A stretch of DNA of 64,000 nt from Hypomyces perniciosus (Eukaryota; Ascomycota; Sordariomycetes; Hypocreales; Hypocreaceae), in contig SPDT01000002.1 of NCBI GenBank assembly GCA_008477525.1, positions 2,356,001 to 2,420,000 on the forward strand, written 5' to 3'. The translations under genes were made by a program, and so were the position numbers. This document shows positions 1-11,282 of this stretch, piece by piece (positions within the stretch are counted from its first letter, which is position 1; every line of letters starts with the position of its first letter). Under the pieces are notes generated by a model. The model did not search any database and had not been told where the DNA came from. It saw only the letters and a list, made by a program, of their open reading frames with translations.

Positions 1-1210
1 ACGTTGTTGCCCATGACGGACCTCCAATTCTCGCGAAAGCCAAGATTCCATGGGTTCTCCCTTGGTTGAGTGCGCAGAATGGCAAACTTACGCTCAGCCT
101 GCTGGTCTCTGACTGAGACAGGACCGGTGGGGTTGCGTTGATGGTAATAGTAACCCTCAGAGCCTGGCTGTGGGGGTGTCCGCAGGGGGTAGACTATAAC
201 TGGGTATTTATCGGTGGGTGGCGTGGCTCGAGGAATCCGGACCGCCAGAGTGAGCGTCTGGGATCTCCTCATCATATCTATGTTGGTGGTATTGGTAAGG
301 ATAAAGCGGAGAGAGGTCAACGACATGCCGCAGGCGAAGCTACCAAACAGGCAGGCCATGACCACGACAGCAACCATCCAGCCATCCAATGGATCCCCAT
401 CGTTGTGCCGTTGCTGCAGGCAATATGCACCTATGGCGAGACAAACTGCAGCAAAGAGGGTGCAGTAAAAGGTGAATTGTGCGAAGAAATTGAATGCTTG
501 GAACACGTATGTCAGTCTCGCGCATTCGTGTCCAAACCGGTGAAGCTGTCAGTCAGCCAGGCCAACTTTCAGGCCAACTCACATGTCTCGGAGACCATCC
601 CCCCAACCCATGGGCAGAAGTGGTCCATCTTCCTCACACATCTCCCCAGCTCGCTGGAGTGGTGGGCACGATCCGGCTTCCAACGTCGACATTCAGAGCA
701 CCACTTCGGGCGGCCATCCCCCTCGCACACGAAAACATCCTTGCTGTAGAACTGCTCGAGCCCCGGACTGTCCGGGTTCAGGTCGGGAGAGACCCATGCT
801 CGTTCCTCGACGTCCCTATCGCGTCGTTTCCCGCTCTTCTTCCTTGTTTTCTCGATCGCTTCGCGCTCGGCTACCGTGTCAGGCGGTAGAGGGACCAGCC
901 CTGGATCGCGTTGCACCGTGAAGAAGGTTCGTAGATATGCCGCGGCCGTTAAGAAGAAAAAGAGGAAATATAGAACCAGGAAGGCCGTTACAAGGCCGGG
1001 TTGGCGCTTTTGCTTGTACAGGTAGTCCACTGTAGTAGGCGAGGTCCAGGTTAGAGACCGAGGGAAGATGCTCACGGGTCTGATCGACTTACCACAGAGG
1101 CGGCCAACGACGGCGTATGTGCCTACAGTGAAAAGGCACACAATGAGAAAGGGAATGATCCGCACCGCCCACCTGTTGCCCGCGCGATTGCTATCGCTCG
1201 AGCGCGACAT
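1..1210 (-). CDS. pfa5: Palmitoyltransferase, PFA5-like DHHC family (3' end off the window)
   Basis: Integral membrane enzyme that would attach palmitate to cysteines of target proteins at internal membranes. Start is the ATG at 1210. Exon 1 is 1210-583 and exon 2 runs from 496 past the left edge; the junction (donor GTGAGT, acceptor CCAAG) restores SETSFNFFAQF, a stretch I associate with this family. Four hydrophobic segments are visible: two in exon 1 (near residues 16-40 and 74-98), then the cysteine-rich domain, then two in exon 2. The active-site motif reads DHFCPW, not DHHC. Yeast Akr1, Akr2 and Pfa5 carry DHYC, so a variant second His is known in the family. Two usual zinc-ligand cysteines before the motif are Ser and Leu (HHSSELGRC), and the later Asn-Cys is Gly-Gly. 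The C-terminus cannot be judged. The family is sure; the PFA5 subgroup is likely. Confidence 0.88.
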
Positions 1211-3200
1211 GGCGGCATTCTGACCGCAGCATTAGCTGTGATGGCCAGTTTGCGATGAGGTTCGGAGATGGTATGGCGATTGATGACGCTGACGCTCGGA
1301 CGGAGTGGTACACTGTAGGATTACGTATGGGATGCGTGTGCTCGTCCAGTGCATTATTATCAAATGCACTGTGCTGGCTTGGCTCCAATCGGATTAAGTG
1401 CAACCCTTCAGACCCTCTACAGAGTACCTAGATATCTACATGCTTCATCCACTAATTCAACCCGCGTATCTCTACTCGGGCGTCATTCTATCTCTATCTC
1501 CCACCAGTCTGCTACCGAAGCAACTAATAATAGCCCTATCGCATCTTCCAAAGTCGTCGCTCTGGCGGGGCGCATCAGCTGGACGTTGGACCACACCATC
1601 AGATCGTTGCCTACACTCGGCTTCAGCCTGGCTTCCTCCAGGGAGTTCGGCACAAGCCTTTCATCTGATCAATTAAAGTTCATGTTGTGCATTTACATGA
1701 GGCTCTCAATCAGCCATGAGCATGCGGCTCATGCTCTTGACATGTGCAGCAAGGCTCTGGGGCTTGCCTAGTCATTGAAACCTGGAATTCCTGTTTCTCT
1801 TGTTTCTCTATTTAAAGCCTGTTTCTCCCTCACTATTTGTGTTTCCGTTTCATGCAATCCTTCTTGACCATCGTTGTCTCCGTGGTTGAAGCAGCCCGAA
1901 GCCAGATCCTACACTCAAGTGAGTATGGGACAACCAGGATTGGGCATACTCAATAACTCAATGATGGCATTTCATCCTAGGAGCTGTTGTCCTACCTTCA
2001 ACTCACCGATAGGCATTGGAATTTCCTAAATGGTACGTCTGGCTTCCGTCTTATACTGACACACGAAACGGCTCAGCCTGTTTATGGATGGATTACGGAG
2101 ACATCGTGTAACATGAAATGTCGGTATCCGAAGCCGGCGAGAGCTGCTTTTTGTTCTCCTCTATACGCGCAATACGGGTTCCCGCCGCCGATCACAGAAA
2201 TTTCTCAGTTGTGTTGCGTTCCCGATGATAGCGGTTTACACCTTGTAATGTGCCTCGCTGCCTGGTGGTTCGCGGACAACCTCACCGCGCGAATCGGTTC
2301 GGTGACCCAAACAAAAGCTTGAACACTAAACAAGCCACAATTGAGAGACGCCTAAAGTTCCACCTAGTTGGATTGGGGGAGTGCTTTTTTCTCTCTCCTG
2401 TTGGCTGTGCAAGTCTGGGTTCCAGGTGGTGATCGATCTGTATAGGTCTCCCCTAGTTGCCCGAACTTGTGGCTCAATGCTGACACTGCATTGGGTATTT
2501 GCATTCACTCAAATCCTCATTTCAGCGACCTGAGCACTCAAGAACACACTTTCTTGTCAATTCCTACTGTTTGGCCTAGAAATCCAGCGAGAAAATGGCT
2601 TTGTCCAACACCGAGTATCACGAGACTGCTGAGGACACTCGGCGAGGCGAGCTAACTGCTGCGCCAACTTCACCATTAACCGGGCGTGTCTGCCTTAAGC
2701 TTCATGAATTGATCCTTTTCGCAGGTTGGTCAATATATGAAACAGGGCTTTCTGCTCACAAGGGAGAGGGACTACACTTTTCAGTGTTTGGCTGACAGAG
2801 ATGGCCCGGGAAGGATTCGGTAGCTCGTGAGATGGTTGCCTCCTCACCTCCGAAGCAGTGTCGTTGCTATCCCTTCCCATGGGCGAGTGGCCGAGCACTT
2901 TGCGATCCATATTTTGGGAGGGCCTCGGTGAGGCACTGGGTGAGGTTTCGCTTTGCAATAGGGCAGGAGGGAACCAAAAGGAGAGTGGCTATACATTCAA
3001 CGATGAGATGGCATGTATAAAGGGGATTGGATTCCAATTCACGAATTAAAGGCTGGACAGCAATATTCGCATTCGACTTCCATTTTCACTCCTGACCTCC
3101 CTTGGTGAATCAAGGCCTTGACATCTCTGCTGGTGCTGATCTCTGCATATATTATTGGTGATCAAACTCCCTCCCAACGAGTCCCCTTCACTTCGGCAAC
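1211..3200. other. Gene-poor stretch with two intron-like splice-signal pairs
   Basis: No recognisable protein. Two intron-like elements on the plus strand are notable: 1919-1980 (GTGAGT to CCTAG) and 2033-2076 (GTACGT, CTGAC branch-like site, CTCAG). Joining 1981-2032 to 2077 onward gives a protein-like frame that ends at a TAA near 2110, but no ATG opens that frame upstream. The ATG at 1852 gives only a 32-residue product after splicing. A TATTTAAAG box lies near 1810. This may be a small transcribed unit or the tail of a decayed gene. The rest, including an ATG frame at 2594-2795, shows nothing I can name. Confidence 0.3.
3016..3021 (+). promoter_or_regulatory. TATA box of the small zinc-ribbon gene
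   Basis: TATAAA followed by GGGG, 180 bp before the ATG at 3201. The spacing leaves room for a transcription start and a leader of about 150 nt. It supports the short downstream frame being a gene. Confidence 0.4.
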
Positions 3201-3359
3201 ATGCCGAACCCTCCTACTACTACCGTCACGATGTGGATCTGCGGAAAGTGTGGTGGTGGCCCATGGCTCAAGGCGACGACACCCTCCTGCATTTCTTGCG
3301 ACCATCAGCGTTGCGGCTGTTGCACTGTCCGCCACGACAGAATTAGACAAGGTCGATAA
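3201..3359 (+). CDS. Small cysteine-rich zinc-ribbon-like protein (52 aa)
   Basis: A frame of 53 codons from ATG 3201 to TAA 3357-3359. After a Pro/Thr leader of ten residues it reads MWICGKCGGGPWLK, then two further cysteine clusters: CX2C at 14-17, CX2C at 30-33 and C38, C40, C41. The W-X-C-X2-C ... C-X2-C layout resembles RanBP2-type and related fungal C2C2 ribbons, which bind one zinc. I do not know its partner or role. A second Met (residue 11) could be the true start. It sits alone in the accessory tract behind a good TATA box. The conserved-looking cysteine spacing makes it more than a chance frame, but there is no second line of evidence. Confidence 0.45.
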   Translation: MPNPPTTTVTMWICGKCGGGPWLKATTPSCISCDHQRCGCCTVRHDRIRQGR

Positions 3360-5652
3360 AGTCGACAGTTGAGTATGTCTTGTCTTGATTACGGCTCTCG
3401 AGGACTGTCCATTAACGTTCGTTTCCAGTGCCTACCTTGAGACCTGTGCGCATGGGACGAGATGAGACGGCCCTCCAGCATTCAATTGCATTTTCCTATC
3501 TCATTCTTGGGACCATCATCGGTTCTGGCTTCTAGCTACATTACCTCCCTTAATGTGGCATCGGAAGATGAATCTGTGTCAGCTACACAGGATGTGAATG
3601 GGTGCCTTGCATTTCATCTACTGCACTGAGAACGGTCGAATCGAATGGCGTTGGCGGATATTTGACATGAGCGGCTTTGCGTATTGGTCTATTGTTTCAA
3701 TTTGTTTGTTTTCCTTTGTTTATTGTTTCCTGCATTTCCCCAGATATGTAGTTCTCACTTACATAGCTGCATGATGGCCACTGCAATTGCATGTTACCTT
3801 GATTCTCAATTACACGAAGCACAAGACCCTGCAATCCTCTGTTCACGACCTGTGTGTCACTGTCACCTACCTAAAGCCCAGACGCCCCTTGAATCCCAAA
3901 GCCACACCACCCTCGCATATTCAGGCACCCCAATCGGAAGAGGTAACCAGAACTAAAACGTAGAAACCAGTAGTCGGGGCGAGATGAAGTCACCCAGCAT
4001 CCCCACCCCACTATGAGGCTCTTCTCCCCGTAATGTATGTGGCACAGCCATCCATGGTGGGCACACACCCTCTCGCCTCATCACTTAGCTAGGTGATTAT
4101 CCATATCAATTGGCTTCTGTGATCCGAGAAGTCTTTTTTTTTAAAAAAAAAAAAAAAAAAAAAGGTGAAGACGAAACGATGCTGTTTCGCTCTTGTAGCG
4201 GAGGAAATCGGGTCAGGTATGATGAGGCTGCCTAGTTACCGTTGACTTTACTATAGCCAATCACTCAAGGCGGTGGGAGCCTTGCAGATTTCACAGCATT
4301 TTTTTTGCATCACGGGACCAACTTGTAATTATGGGCACAGTCGCCAAGATATACTATTGGGTGTGTGTGAGGCAGACGGGAGGGTAAGGCGTTGGCTGAG
4401 GTTGACTCCTCAGCCATCATGGTATATTCCCTTAGGATGCTCTACAGTGCCCTCCTCTTCTTTTGTAGTTGGAAGCTCGGTATTGGATACAAGTAGCCGC
4501 CGCATCATGTGCGATTTCTCGGTGTTAGTTTCGCCAAGAACCATTACTCAATGACGCAGTATGCCCATGATGAGGTCTTGCTATGATGTCCTCGGATGTT
4601 CACAGCTTGAGTATATCGAGCCAAGTACTTGAAGCATTAAGTTGATAGAAAAGCTATCCTAATCAAACCTCTCCATTCTAGTGGTCCATGGGTACCCTAG
4701 TTTTGTCGAGGATGTAACCGTCAAGGGGGAGGATATCGGCCCCTAGCACACGGCAGATCCCTCCGAGTCAATCGAAAACATGTTGTATTTGGTCCCTGGA
4801 CGAATCAAGCCAGAAAACAGTAATTGGACCAGAGGCTACCCAGTTCGGAGCTCAGGGAGGAAAGTGGACCGCCCAGTTAGGATTCCAAACCAGCTGGGTA
4901 AAAGTCCACCAGCAGCAAGTTTGTCCGGTGTCTGAACTTTGATGACAGCCAAACGTTGGGAAGGGCATCGAAATGATGGCGCCGATATCTCCATCCTCAA
5001 ATCTCAAATCTGGTCATTCAATGACACGAGGGGCGCCAGAGGCACGGTCAAGCTGCCGGCCATCCTCCATCCTCACCAATCCGGTCAAGCTCCAAGAATT
5101 TTATCGCCTTTTGACAGCGATCCTGTCGAACATGCGGATACCAAGACACCAAGATCGTTCTCACCATCAGCAGAAACGAGACTCCCGGAGATATAGGCGT
5201 GCTCCACTTATTGGTCCAACATAGACATCCACATAGAACGAACCTACTTCTCTGCTGTATATGGCAAGTGTCTGATGTTTCGTCGGGTCATGGGTAACAC
5301 TCCAGAGAAGCTGTCGCAGAGATGTGACCGATACGTCTTAGTAGGTAGGCTTGTCGTCCGATGAGTTCTCGTAGTATACCTAGGTATGGTTGGTTACCAG
5401 GGTCACGATTAGTTGATGATTCTCCAAACCATTTGTCCGATAACTTGTTTCATCCGAATGGGAAGTAATACACACCATATTTGACCCCCCAGCAACGCAG
5501 AACCAGGCCACGTCCAAGTTCCGCAATCCATGTTTTAGCTATCCGCACAAGGTCTCTAGTCTGGGGACTTGAGAGATAGCTGTAAATGGTGGTTGTGTAT
5601 TCTTCTGAGCAATACATACCTACCGGCTATCTAAAATGGGAAACGATATGCA
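3360..5652. other. Intergenic, no recognisable gene
   Basis: Short frames only, none protein-like enough to name. It contains a T9/A21 tract at 4134-4163 that could fold into a hairpin. Base composition is not strongly AT-rich, so this is not an obvious repeat-induced point mutation tract. Confidence 0.5.
4134..4163. repeat. Poly(T)9-poly(A)21 tract
   Basis: Nine T followed directly by 21 A. It may be a simple homopolymer or the poly(A) scar of an old retrotransposed sequence; no target-site duplication is evident at the edges. Confidence 0.7.
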
Positions 5653-6264
5653 TTACTGGTCAAAGAGGAATACACAAAGACCATTTGCAGGTATCTCTTG
5701 AGCCCCAGACACAGTTAGTGTTCTCGGCTCGAAGCCCACGTTGATCGTCAACTCGGACTGAAGATGTGCCGAATCGGTCGAAACGAAAAATGTGTTCTTG
5801 AGTGTAAGACAATGTGGCATAAGGGACTGGGGACTCGGGGGGTCGTCCTATCCAGGCGGTGTGATGAAGAGCATCTCCTCTGCTTCGCTCTCCATGCCCA
5901 GATAGATCGTTTGAACGACGTCCGAAAAGCTTCGGCAGCCCCGAAGGAAATTCTCGAAGCTGATGGCTTCTTCAATGTATAGTCTTTTCGGTGAGCATGC
6001 GTGCAGCGGCATATGACCTGTTACAGAGCCGATTCGTTCATAACCGACGCGGAAGATATACAACTCGTAGCACAGAGCCTGATTTTTCAGAGTCTGGCCG
6101 TCTTGGTGTAATGCCAAGCTATGAGCTGAGCAAACCACACAGACGTTTGTCAAGTCGGCGGTAAGATTCAGGTGGAAGAGAAGCAACGATCCGAACAAAC
6201 GAGCAAACAGCCGTTCCAATAGACGTGATCCTAGGCATAAGCCAACAAACGGAAGGGGTTTCAT
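5653..6264 (-). pseudogene. Coding-like frame broken by one amber codon
   Basis: From ATG 6264 a frame runs 138 codons to TAG at 5850-5848, then continues open and protein-like for 64 more codons to TAA at 5655-5653. Stretches such as EEAISFENFLRGCRSFSDVV and FVSTDSAHLQSELTINVGFE have the feel of a real protein, and they lie on both sides of the stop. I recognise no family. The simplest reading is a decayed gene fragment. An intron or a sequence error at the stop cannot be excluded, and the frame could be a chance one. Confidence 0.28.
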
Positions 6265-6564
6265 GCGGCAACCAAGTCTGCCATATTATTGCTGAGCCAT
6301 AGATGAGTCAGTACTACCTCGGACAGTCAGTCTGTGCGACCATCGGATATGCTGGTCTCACCTGGTCAGCTGGCCATGGGATCACAACCATCAGGTTTAA
6401 TGCCGCATTTGGCTATTTGCTTCTGACACAACGTCAGATGGCGCCTAGCCAAGAGTATTCGACCCGATACGGAAGTGTTTTGTTCGCTCTGATTCAATAG
6501 TGGAGGGAATAAAGTCAGCCTATGCTTCCCACTTCTCAACAACCAGCCATTTAATGCGCGATCA

Positions 6565-6653
6565 GCCGCAGTCGTCTAGGGGTAAGGACACCAGTTTGTG
6601 GACCGACCATCTGCAAAACACTGGAAACCGAGGTTCGAGTCCTCGCTGTGGCA
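6565..6653 (+). tRNA. tRNA-His (GTG) with intron
   Basis: The acceptor stem GCCGCAG pairs with CTGTGGC (one G-T wobble). The D arm is GTCTAGGGGTAAGGAC, the anticodon stem CCAGT/ACTGG and the loop TTGTGG with anticodon GTG. The T arm is CGAGG-TTCGAGT-CCTCG. An intron of about 17-18 nt follows position 37, at roughly 6602-6619. The discriminator base is A at 6653. A seven-T polymerase III stop lies 8 nt downstream. Confidence 0.9.
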
Positions 6654-6660
6654 CACTTTC

Positions 6661-6667
6661 TTTTTTT
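6661..6667 (+). terminator. Pol III terminator of tRNA-His
   Basis: Run of seven T starting 8 nt after the end of the tRNA-His gene, the usual RNA polymerase III stop. Confidence 0.75.
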
Positions 6668-7340
6668 GGGTCTATTTATTGATGATGATCGATCAATAAA
6701 TGGTAGTATCCGTCTTTTTTTAGTCATAGTTGGTGGGTACCTTTATTACTAGGCTTAGACGTATGACGATGATGAGTGAAGTTCTTATTAGGAGGTGACT
6801 CTATGAAGTACATAAAGATGATAGATACATAAGCCTGCATAGCGTTGTTTGTCTTACTAGCACGTCGTAGCTAGGTAATCTACGAGTAGGAGTAATAAGC
6901 CATTACTGTCAATTATACAGAATGAAACACGCATATATGTTTTACGAGTACAAATCACACAGACTGGGTTTAGCATGACTTTCTCAAACAATGATGAGAG
7001 ACTAACTGACACACATGCCTGCACGTGTGTCAGAATACTATAGTATAGGTACTTATTGTCTGTCATCATGTTTCTTGTTGGGTGAAAAAAGGTAGGGTTA
7101 TTCGGCAGGTTTACACGAACGAAAGGGGTTCAAATAAAGTCAAATTGTGTGTACTTCGTACAATAAATATGTGTATTTCATGAATCTAGGGATTTCGACA
7201 ACCGAGATGATTCGATCTACTATCCTTAATGCCTTTCGTTGTGTAGAAATGTATTTAGGGTATGTGGGCATAGACTTATGTAAACGAAGTACTTCGTACT
7301 ATACGAAGAATAGCTTGGTGGAGCATTCCATTTGTGCGGC
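6668..7340. other. Intergenic between two tRNA genes
   Basis: AT-rich relative to its surroundings, with no protein-like frame. It holds two exact copies of the GTACTTCGTAC near-palindrome at 7151-7161 and 7289-7299. Confidence 0.5.
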
Positions 7341-7347
7341 AAAAAAA
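7341..7347 (-). terminator. Pol III terminator of tRNA-Met
   Basis: Seven consecutive T on the minus strand, 5 nt past the tRNA-Met 3' end. Confidence 0.75.
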
Positions 7348-7352
7348 GAAAC

Positions 7353-7457
7353 TGTCCTCGGTGAGGCTCGAACTCACGACCTTCAGATGGCCCAAACTGA
7401 TGTTTGGATCATATTGTGATATGAGACTGACGCGCTAGCCAACTGCGCCACGAAGAC
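7353..7457 (-). tRNA. Elongator tRNA-Met (CAT) with intron
   Basis: On the minus strand the acceptor GTCTTCG pairs with CGAGGAC. The D arm is GGCGCAGTTGGCTAGCGC, the anticodon loop contains TCTCATA, and the T arm is GTGAG-TTCGAGC-CTCAC. An intron of about 31 nt (7389-7419) follows the base 3' of the anticodon; the spliced anticodon arm TCAGTCTCATAATCTGA matches fungal elongator Met tRNA. Discriminator A at 7353. Confidence 0.9.
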
Positions 7458-10400
7458 CTTGTGCTTCTTGATGGAAATGTAGTGTCTTAGTGTAGGATAA
7501 GGAGGTTGCAAGAGTAGTATCTTGAAACGAGAAAAGCCTTCAACTGGAGGTAAGGGAGAAAACTACCACACGAGTCTACTCTATACGTCTCATGGGCAAG
7601 AATGAATTGATGTGATGTGTTGAACTTTTTAGTTGAATCCCGAGCCGAATCACAACATGATTCGGCTAAAATCTCTAAACCTACATGCTCACTCTGAAGA
7701 AAAAGATACCTACCTACCCTGAATGCCTTTACGGATCAAGGGAAAAAAAAACCACTCCGGGTCACTATAGTAATACTAATAAGCTTTAATGGTAATATTA
7801 CTATCCTCAATGGCTACTTGTGCAATTGTATTTAGCATCATCTGTCTCAGAAAGGTCTCTCTCGGTTCTATGGGTCTGTCATCATTTTTGCTGTGTCTCG
7901 TTTAGCTTCAGTATGTATGTTCTTGACATCATGTCATGGGCCGTGCCCAAGACAAGCTTAAAAAAAAACTTTACAAAAAGAAAGCTCCCCTCCCTTGGCT
8001 ATAATATCATACACCGGTTATAATAGGACCCCGAGCACACCAGGCTCTCGGTACGGGGAAATATTACTATCCATGTCTCACTCCGTTGGTCGATAGTACC
8101 CGTATGTACTACCATGGAAACCCTTTTCCCTCTAGCTCTAGTGTCTAGGCATCAACTTGAATACAGGGCGCGATACTGCCTCGTTTTGGCGATCAAGCTA
8201 TTGTCTGGGCATTCAGGGAGGCGCATTCATCGGATTGCAAACAATTGGTCGGGGCTGGGTCGCCGAATGGAGTGAAAGGTTTGTGCCAATTTGGCCAAAG
8301 GCGAGATACAGTAAAGCTACAAAAGCCCAGAGACTTTGCTCAGCCCTCTCCGTTTGTAATAAGCCTGCTGCTGGCAGCCGTGGAGAGTGCCAAATCCGCA
8401 GCTAGTAATTGCCTTGTGCTCAATGCCGAATGTGCTTCGGTCCGAGTCGGGCTCGTTGTTGCGAGCTGTCATATCTGCCGTATCATTTCTCTCGTAATCG
8501 GGAAGGCCTGAGTGCAAGAGGGAAGCTGATAGAACGGCGTCCCGCTTCCAAATTGGTCATATTGGGCCGTATCACTGTCGAAGGTGGTACAAGATTGGCG
8601 CCTCCCCTTGTTCCGTGGATACGGGACCCACGGTAATATTTCATGCACATACGAGTACTCGTAGAAGGATTCCTAGTTTGCTGTGTTGTAACCTTGGCTG
8701 CAGATCCGCTGAATACATATCGCCCGCATACGTAAGAATGGGGACAAATTGAGGCAGTGAAGCGAGTTGACCCAAGATTGCCGATCCTTGTGCTACGGCG
8801 TACAAAGTGCTCTGATGACCCTTAGAGTCGTAGTACATACCTATGTCGTACTGCTTCCATAGAAAAGCACTCTATATGGCGTCTGATACTAGTACTAGTA
8901 TTCGTTTGCCATGCTTTGTGTGCGGCATGTCATTCAACTAAACGCGGAGGATTTTCGAGTGGCACTGCTTTAGCCGCCGGCACCCGGATCGGCGCATTCC
9001 AAGCCAAAGATGGTGATACTAATTTTGTTTTATTAGCGCTCGGACATCATGCATGGTTACACTAATACATACTCGCACGAGTCCAAACATTGAGCGAGGT
9101 CTGATCCATAGCCGTAAGGGTCGGGTCAAAGGATGTGATAGGATTGAGAAGTAATACACAGCGGACATCTGCCGAAGCAAATATTATGGGTACAGAGTGA
9201 GCGTAATACCTCGTACTCTATACGAACATGTACTCGTACATGCTTTGGAATTCTGCAATTACCACAAAAGCTCCGGGGTGTGAAAATCGTGGCTGGACTT
9301 CACTTGCTCATCCTTCTTCCTGTACTTGTATATTCAGTGTAGCACTGTGTACGGAGTACTTAGGAAGTCCACGAAGTGCCACACGAATGCCTTTTTCCGA
9401 TGTCAATCTGCATCTTACATGTACTTGTATAGCCATGGATAAGAAGCAAACAATCTTGGCTTGCGGGGAAGACCGAGGGACCCGTCAGGACCAGGCTCCG
9501 GCTCCCCTGACTGAACAAGGTTAGGTTTGTCCGAGCCTCTCAGATGAGAGTTGCACAAACAATTACATAACAGCACTTGACACTCTGTCTGGGTGGCAAG
9601 TCCCGCGGTTGGTTGGACGCACCTTGAGGCCCCCAGAACCCCAACTGCCGTTTGTACGAATCGGGGAGTGATTGGCTCTTTTGGAGAGCCCAGGAAGCTG
9701 AATGTGGATAATGCGGCTGGACGGGAGATGCGGGACGACGGGAATTTTAAGGACCGGGACCTCCTATTGGGCCAATCAGACCCCAAACTCAAGACATACG
9801 GGAGTACACGAGAGAATCGAGATCCATCCAATGTCTTTGATGCCCTACACTACAAGACCCTAAGCCCCCGGTGGACCGGACCGGCACTACTAAGTTTACT
9901 AGAACCGAGAGTCCGATAGCTGCACGAAGCCCAGGGAGCGCACATACGATAATGGACACACCGTCTCAGTCTAGAATGACTGGGCAGTCTTGAGGTTTTA
10001 CTGTTTCCTTTTTCCTGAGCTCAGATACCTGTTCGTATGCAAGCCATTTACAGTGAACCACTCTGTATGCAGGTTTGGACTACTAGTAGTAGTATCATTG
10101 ACATGAGGTAGCACAGAGAGCACCTGCATATTGACTTCGAACAATGACGTTTCTCCAGAATGCCCAGCATCTTGGCCTCAGGAACAAGCACATCGCTTAC
10201 GGCGCAGTGTCTGTCAGAATACGTCCTTTAGGAGCCCGAAGACAGCCAAGCACCCTCCCATACTGCCGTGATTGTGATACGAGCGCCCCCATGTTCAATT
10301 GGGTTACAGTGCATGATGCCTGACTGTCGTGGGACGCTTCGATGCTGTCTGCCAAGAGGACACAGCAGCAGCCAAACGCCATGACCGGTCTCTTATCCAG

Positions 10401-10716
10401 GCCAACCTCCGATCTGACCAGGGCATCACCATTCTATTCCCCTTTGAGTCCTCTCGACTAATCCATAACCGATCTTGGCGACCAAAAAAAGAAACGCCAT
10501 GGCTTCCGTGGCAATGTTTCCCTGTGGGTCAATTCACATCGGCAAAGCATCTGTCCGATTGTGGTCAGACATGGCCGACGTCAACCTCAGCTGGACGGGG
10601 GAAGCGACGGTCTAGGCTGTGAAGACGATGATTGTATCGGCTTGTCGGGCGAACTGAAAGCATCTTGAAGTGACTAAGTCTTCTCATCCAAGGAGAGAAC
10701 AGACCTCTCAACCACG
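7458..10716. other. Gene-poor stretch upstream of the hydrophobin
   Basis: No convincing protein. Frames of 60-138 codons occur on both strands but overlap one another in opposite directions without recognisable motifs. An exact GTACGGAGTAC copy lies at 9349-9359. The last few hundred bases before 10717 probably hold regulatory sites of the hydrophobin gene. Confidence 0.5.
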
Positions 10717-10724
10717 TATAAATA
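10717..10724 (+). promoter_or_regulatory. TATA box of the hydrophobin gene
   Basis: TATAAATA, 138 bp before the hydrophobin ATG, followed by a pyrimidine-rich leader full of CTCC and CAAC words and ending in CTTCAAA just before the ATG. This is typical of a strongly expressed fungal gene. Confidence 0.65.
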
Positions 10725-10861
10725 TCCCGTCCTCTCCTCCCTTCCAAACTCCCTTTCTCATCATCAGCTCCAACACTCTCAACCAACAACCACACAACAA
10801 CCTCCAACTCCCAACACTCTTCTCAACTCTTCCTTGATCAACCACCATAACCACCTTCAAA

Positions 10862-11282
10862 ATGAAGTTCTTCACTGTTGCTACTCTCTTCCTCGCTGGC
10901 GCCATCGCCACCCCCGTCGCGATCGATGCTCGCAGCCCAACTTCTGACGCCTCCGTCTGCCCTGCCGGTCTCTTTAGCAACTCGCAGTGCTGTGCTACTT
11001 TCGTCCTCGGTCTTGTCGGCCTCGACTGCACTACTCGTAGGCTCTCCCCTTCTGCTTAGCACTGGGAACATCACTAACAGACGTTCTCTAGCTACCGGGT
11101 CCATCAGCGACCCCAACCGCTTCCGGGAGACTTGCGCCAAGATTGGCAAGCAGGCTGGCTGCTGTGCTATCCCTGTTGTAAGTTAACATGACAAGATATA
11201 TGAACTCTCGTATTGAAGGGTGCTGACCTTTTCGAATCAGGCCGGCCAGGGTGTTCTCTGCCAGCCCGTCGCTGGCAACTAA
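10862..11282 (+). CDS. Class II hydrophobin
   Basis: Small secreted amphipathic protein that coats hyphae and spores and self-assembles at air-water or host interfaces. There are three exons: 10862-11036, 11092-11177 and 11241-11282, joining in phase to a 100-residue protein. Residues 1-16 are a signal peptide ([16 protein letters not shown]). The eight cysteines have the class II spacing C-X9-CC-X11-C-X16-C-X8-CC-X10-C. The introns are 55 and 63 nt with donors GTAGGC and GTAAGT. It stands alone between tracts of decayed sequence, behind a TATA box. Length and cysteine spacing are fully normal. The exact orthologue cannot be told by eye. Confidence 0.96.

Noticed and set aside
1349..1771. 140-codon plus-strand frame
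   Set aside because: Ser/Leu/His-rich composition typical of non-coding sequence; no motif, no promoter and no conserved feel.
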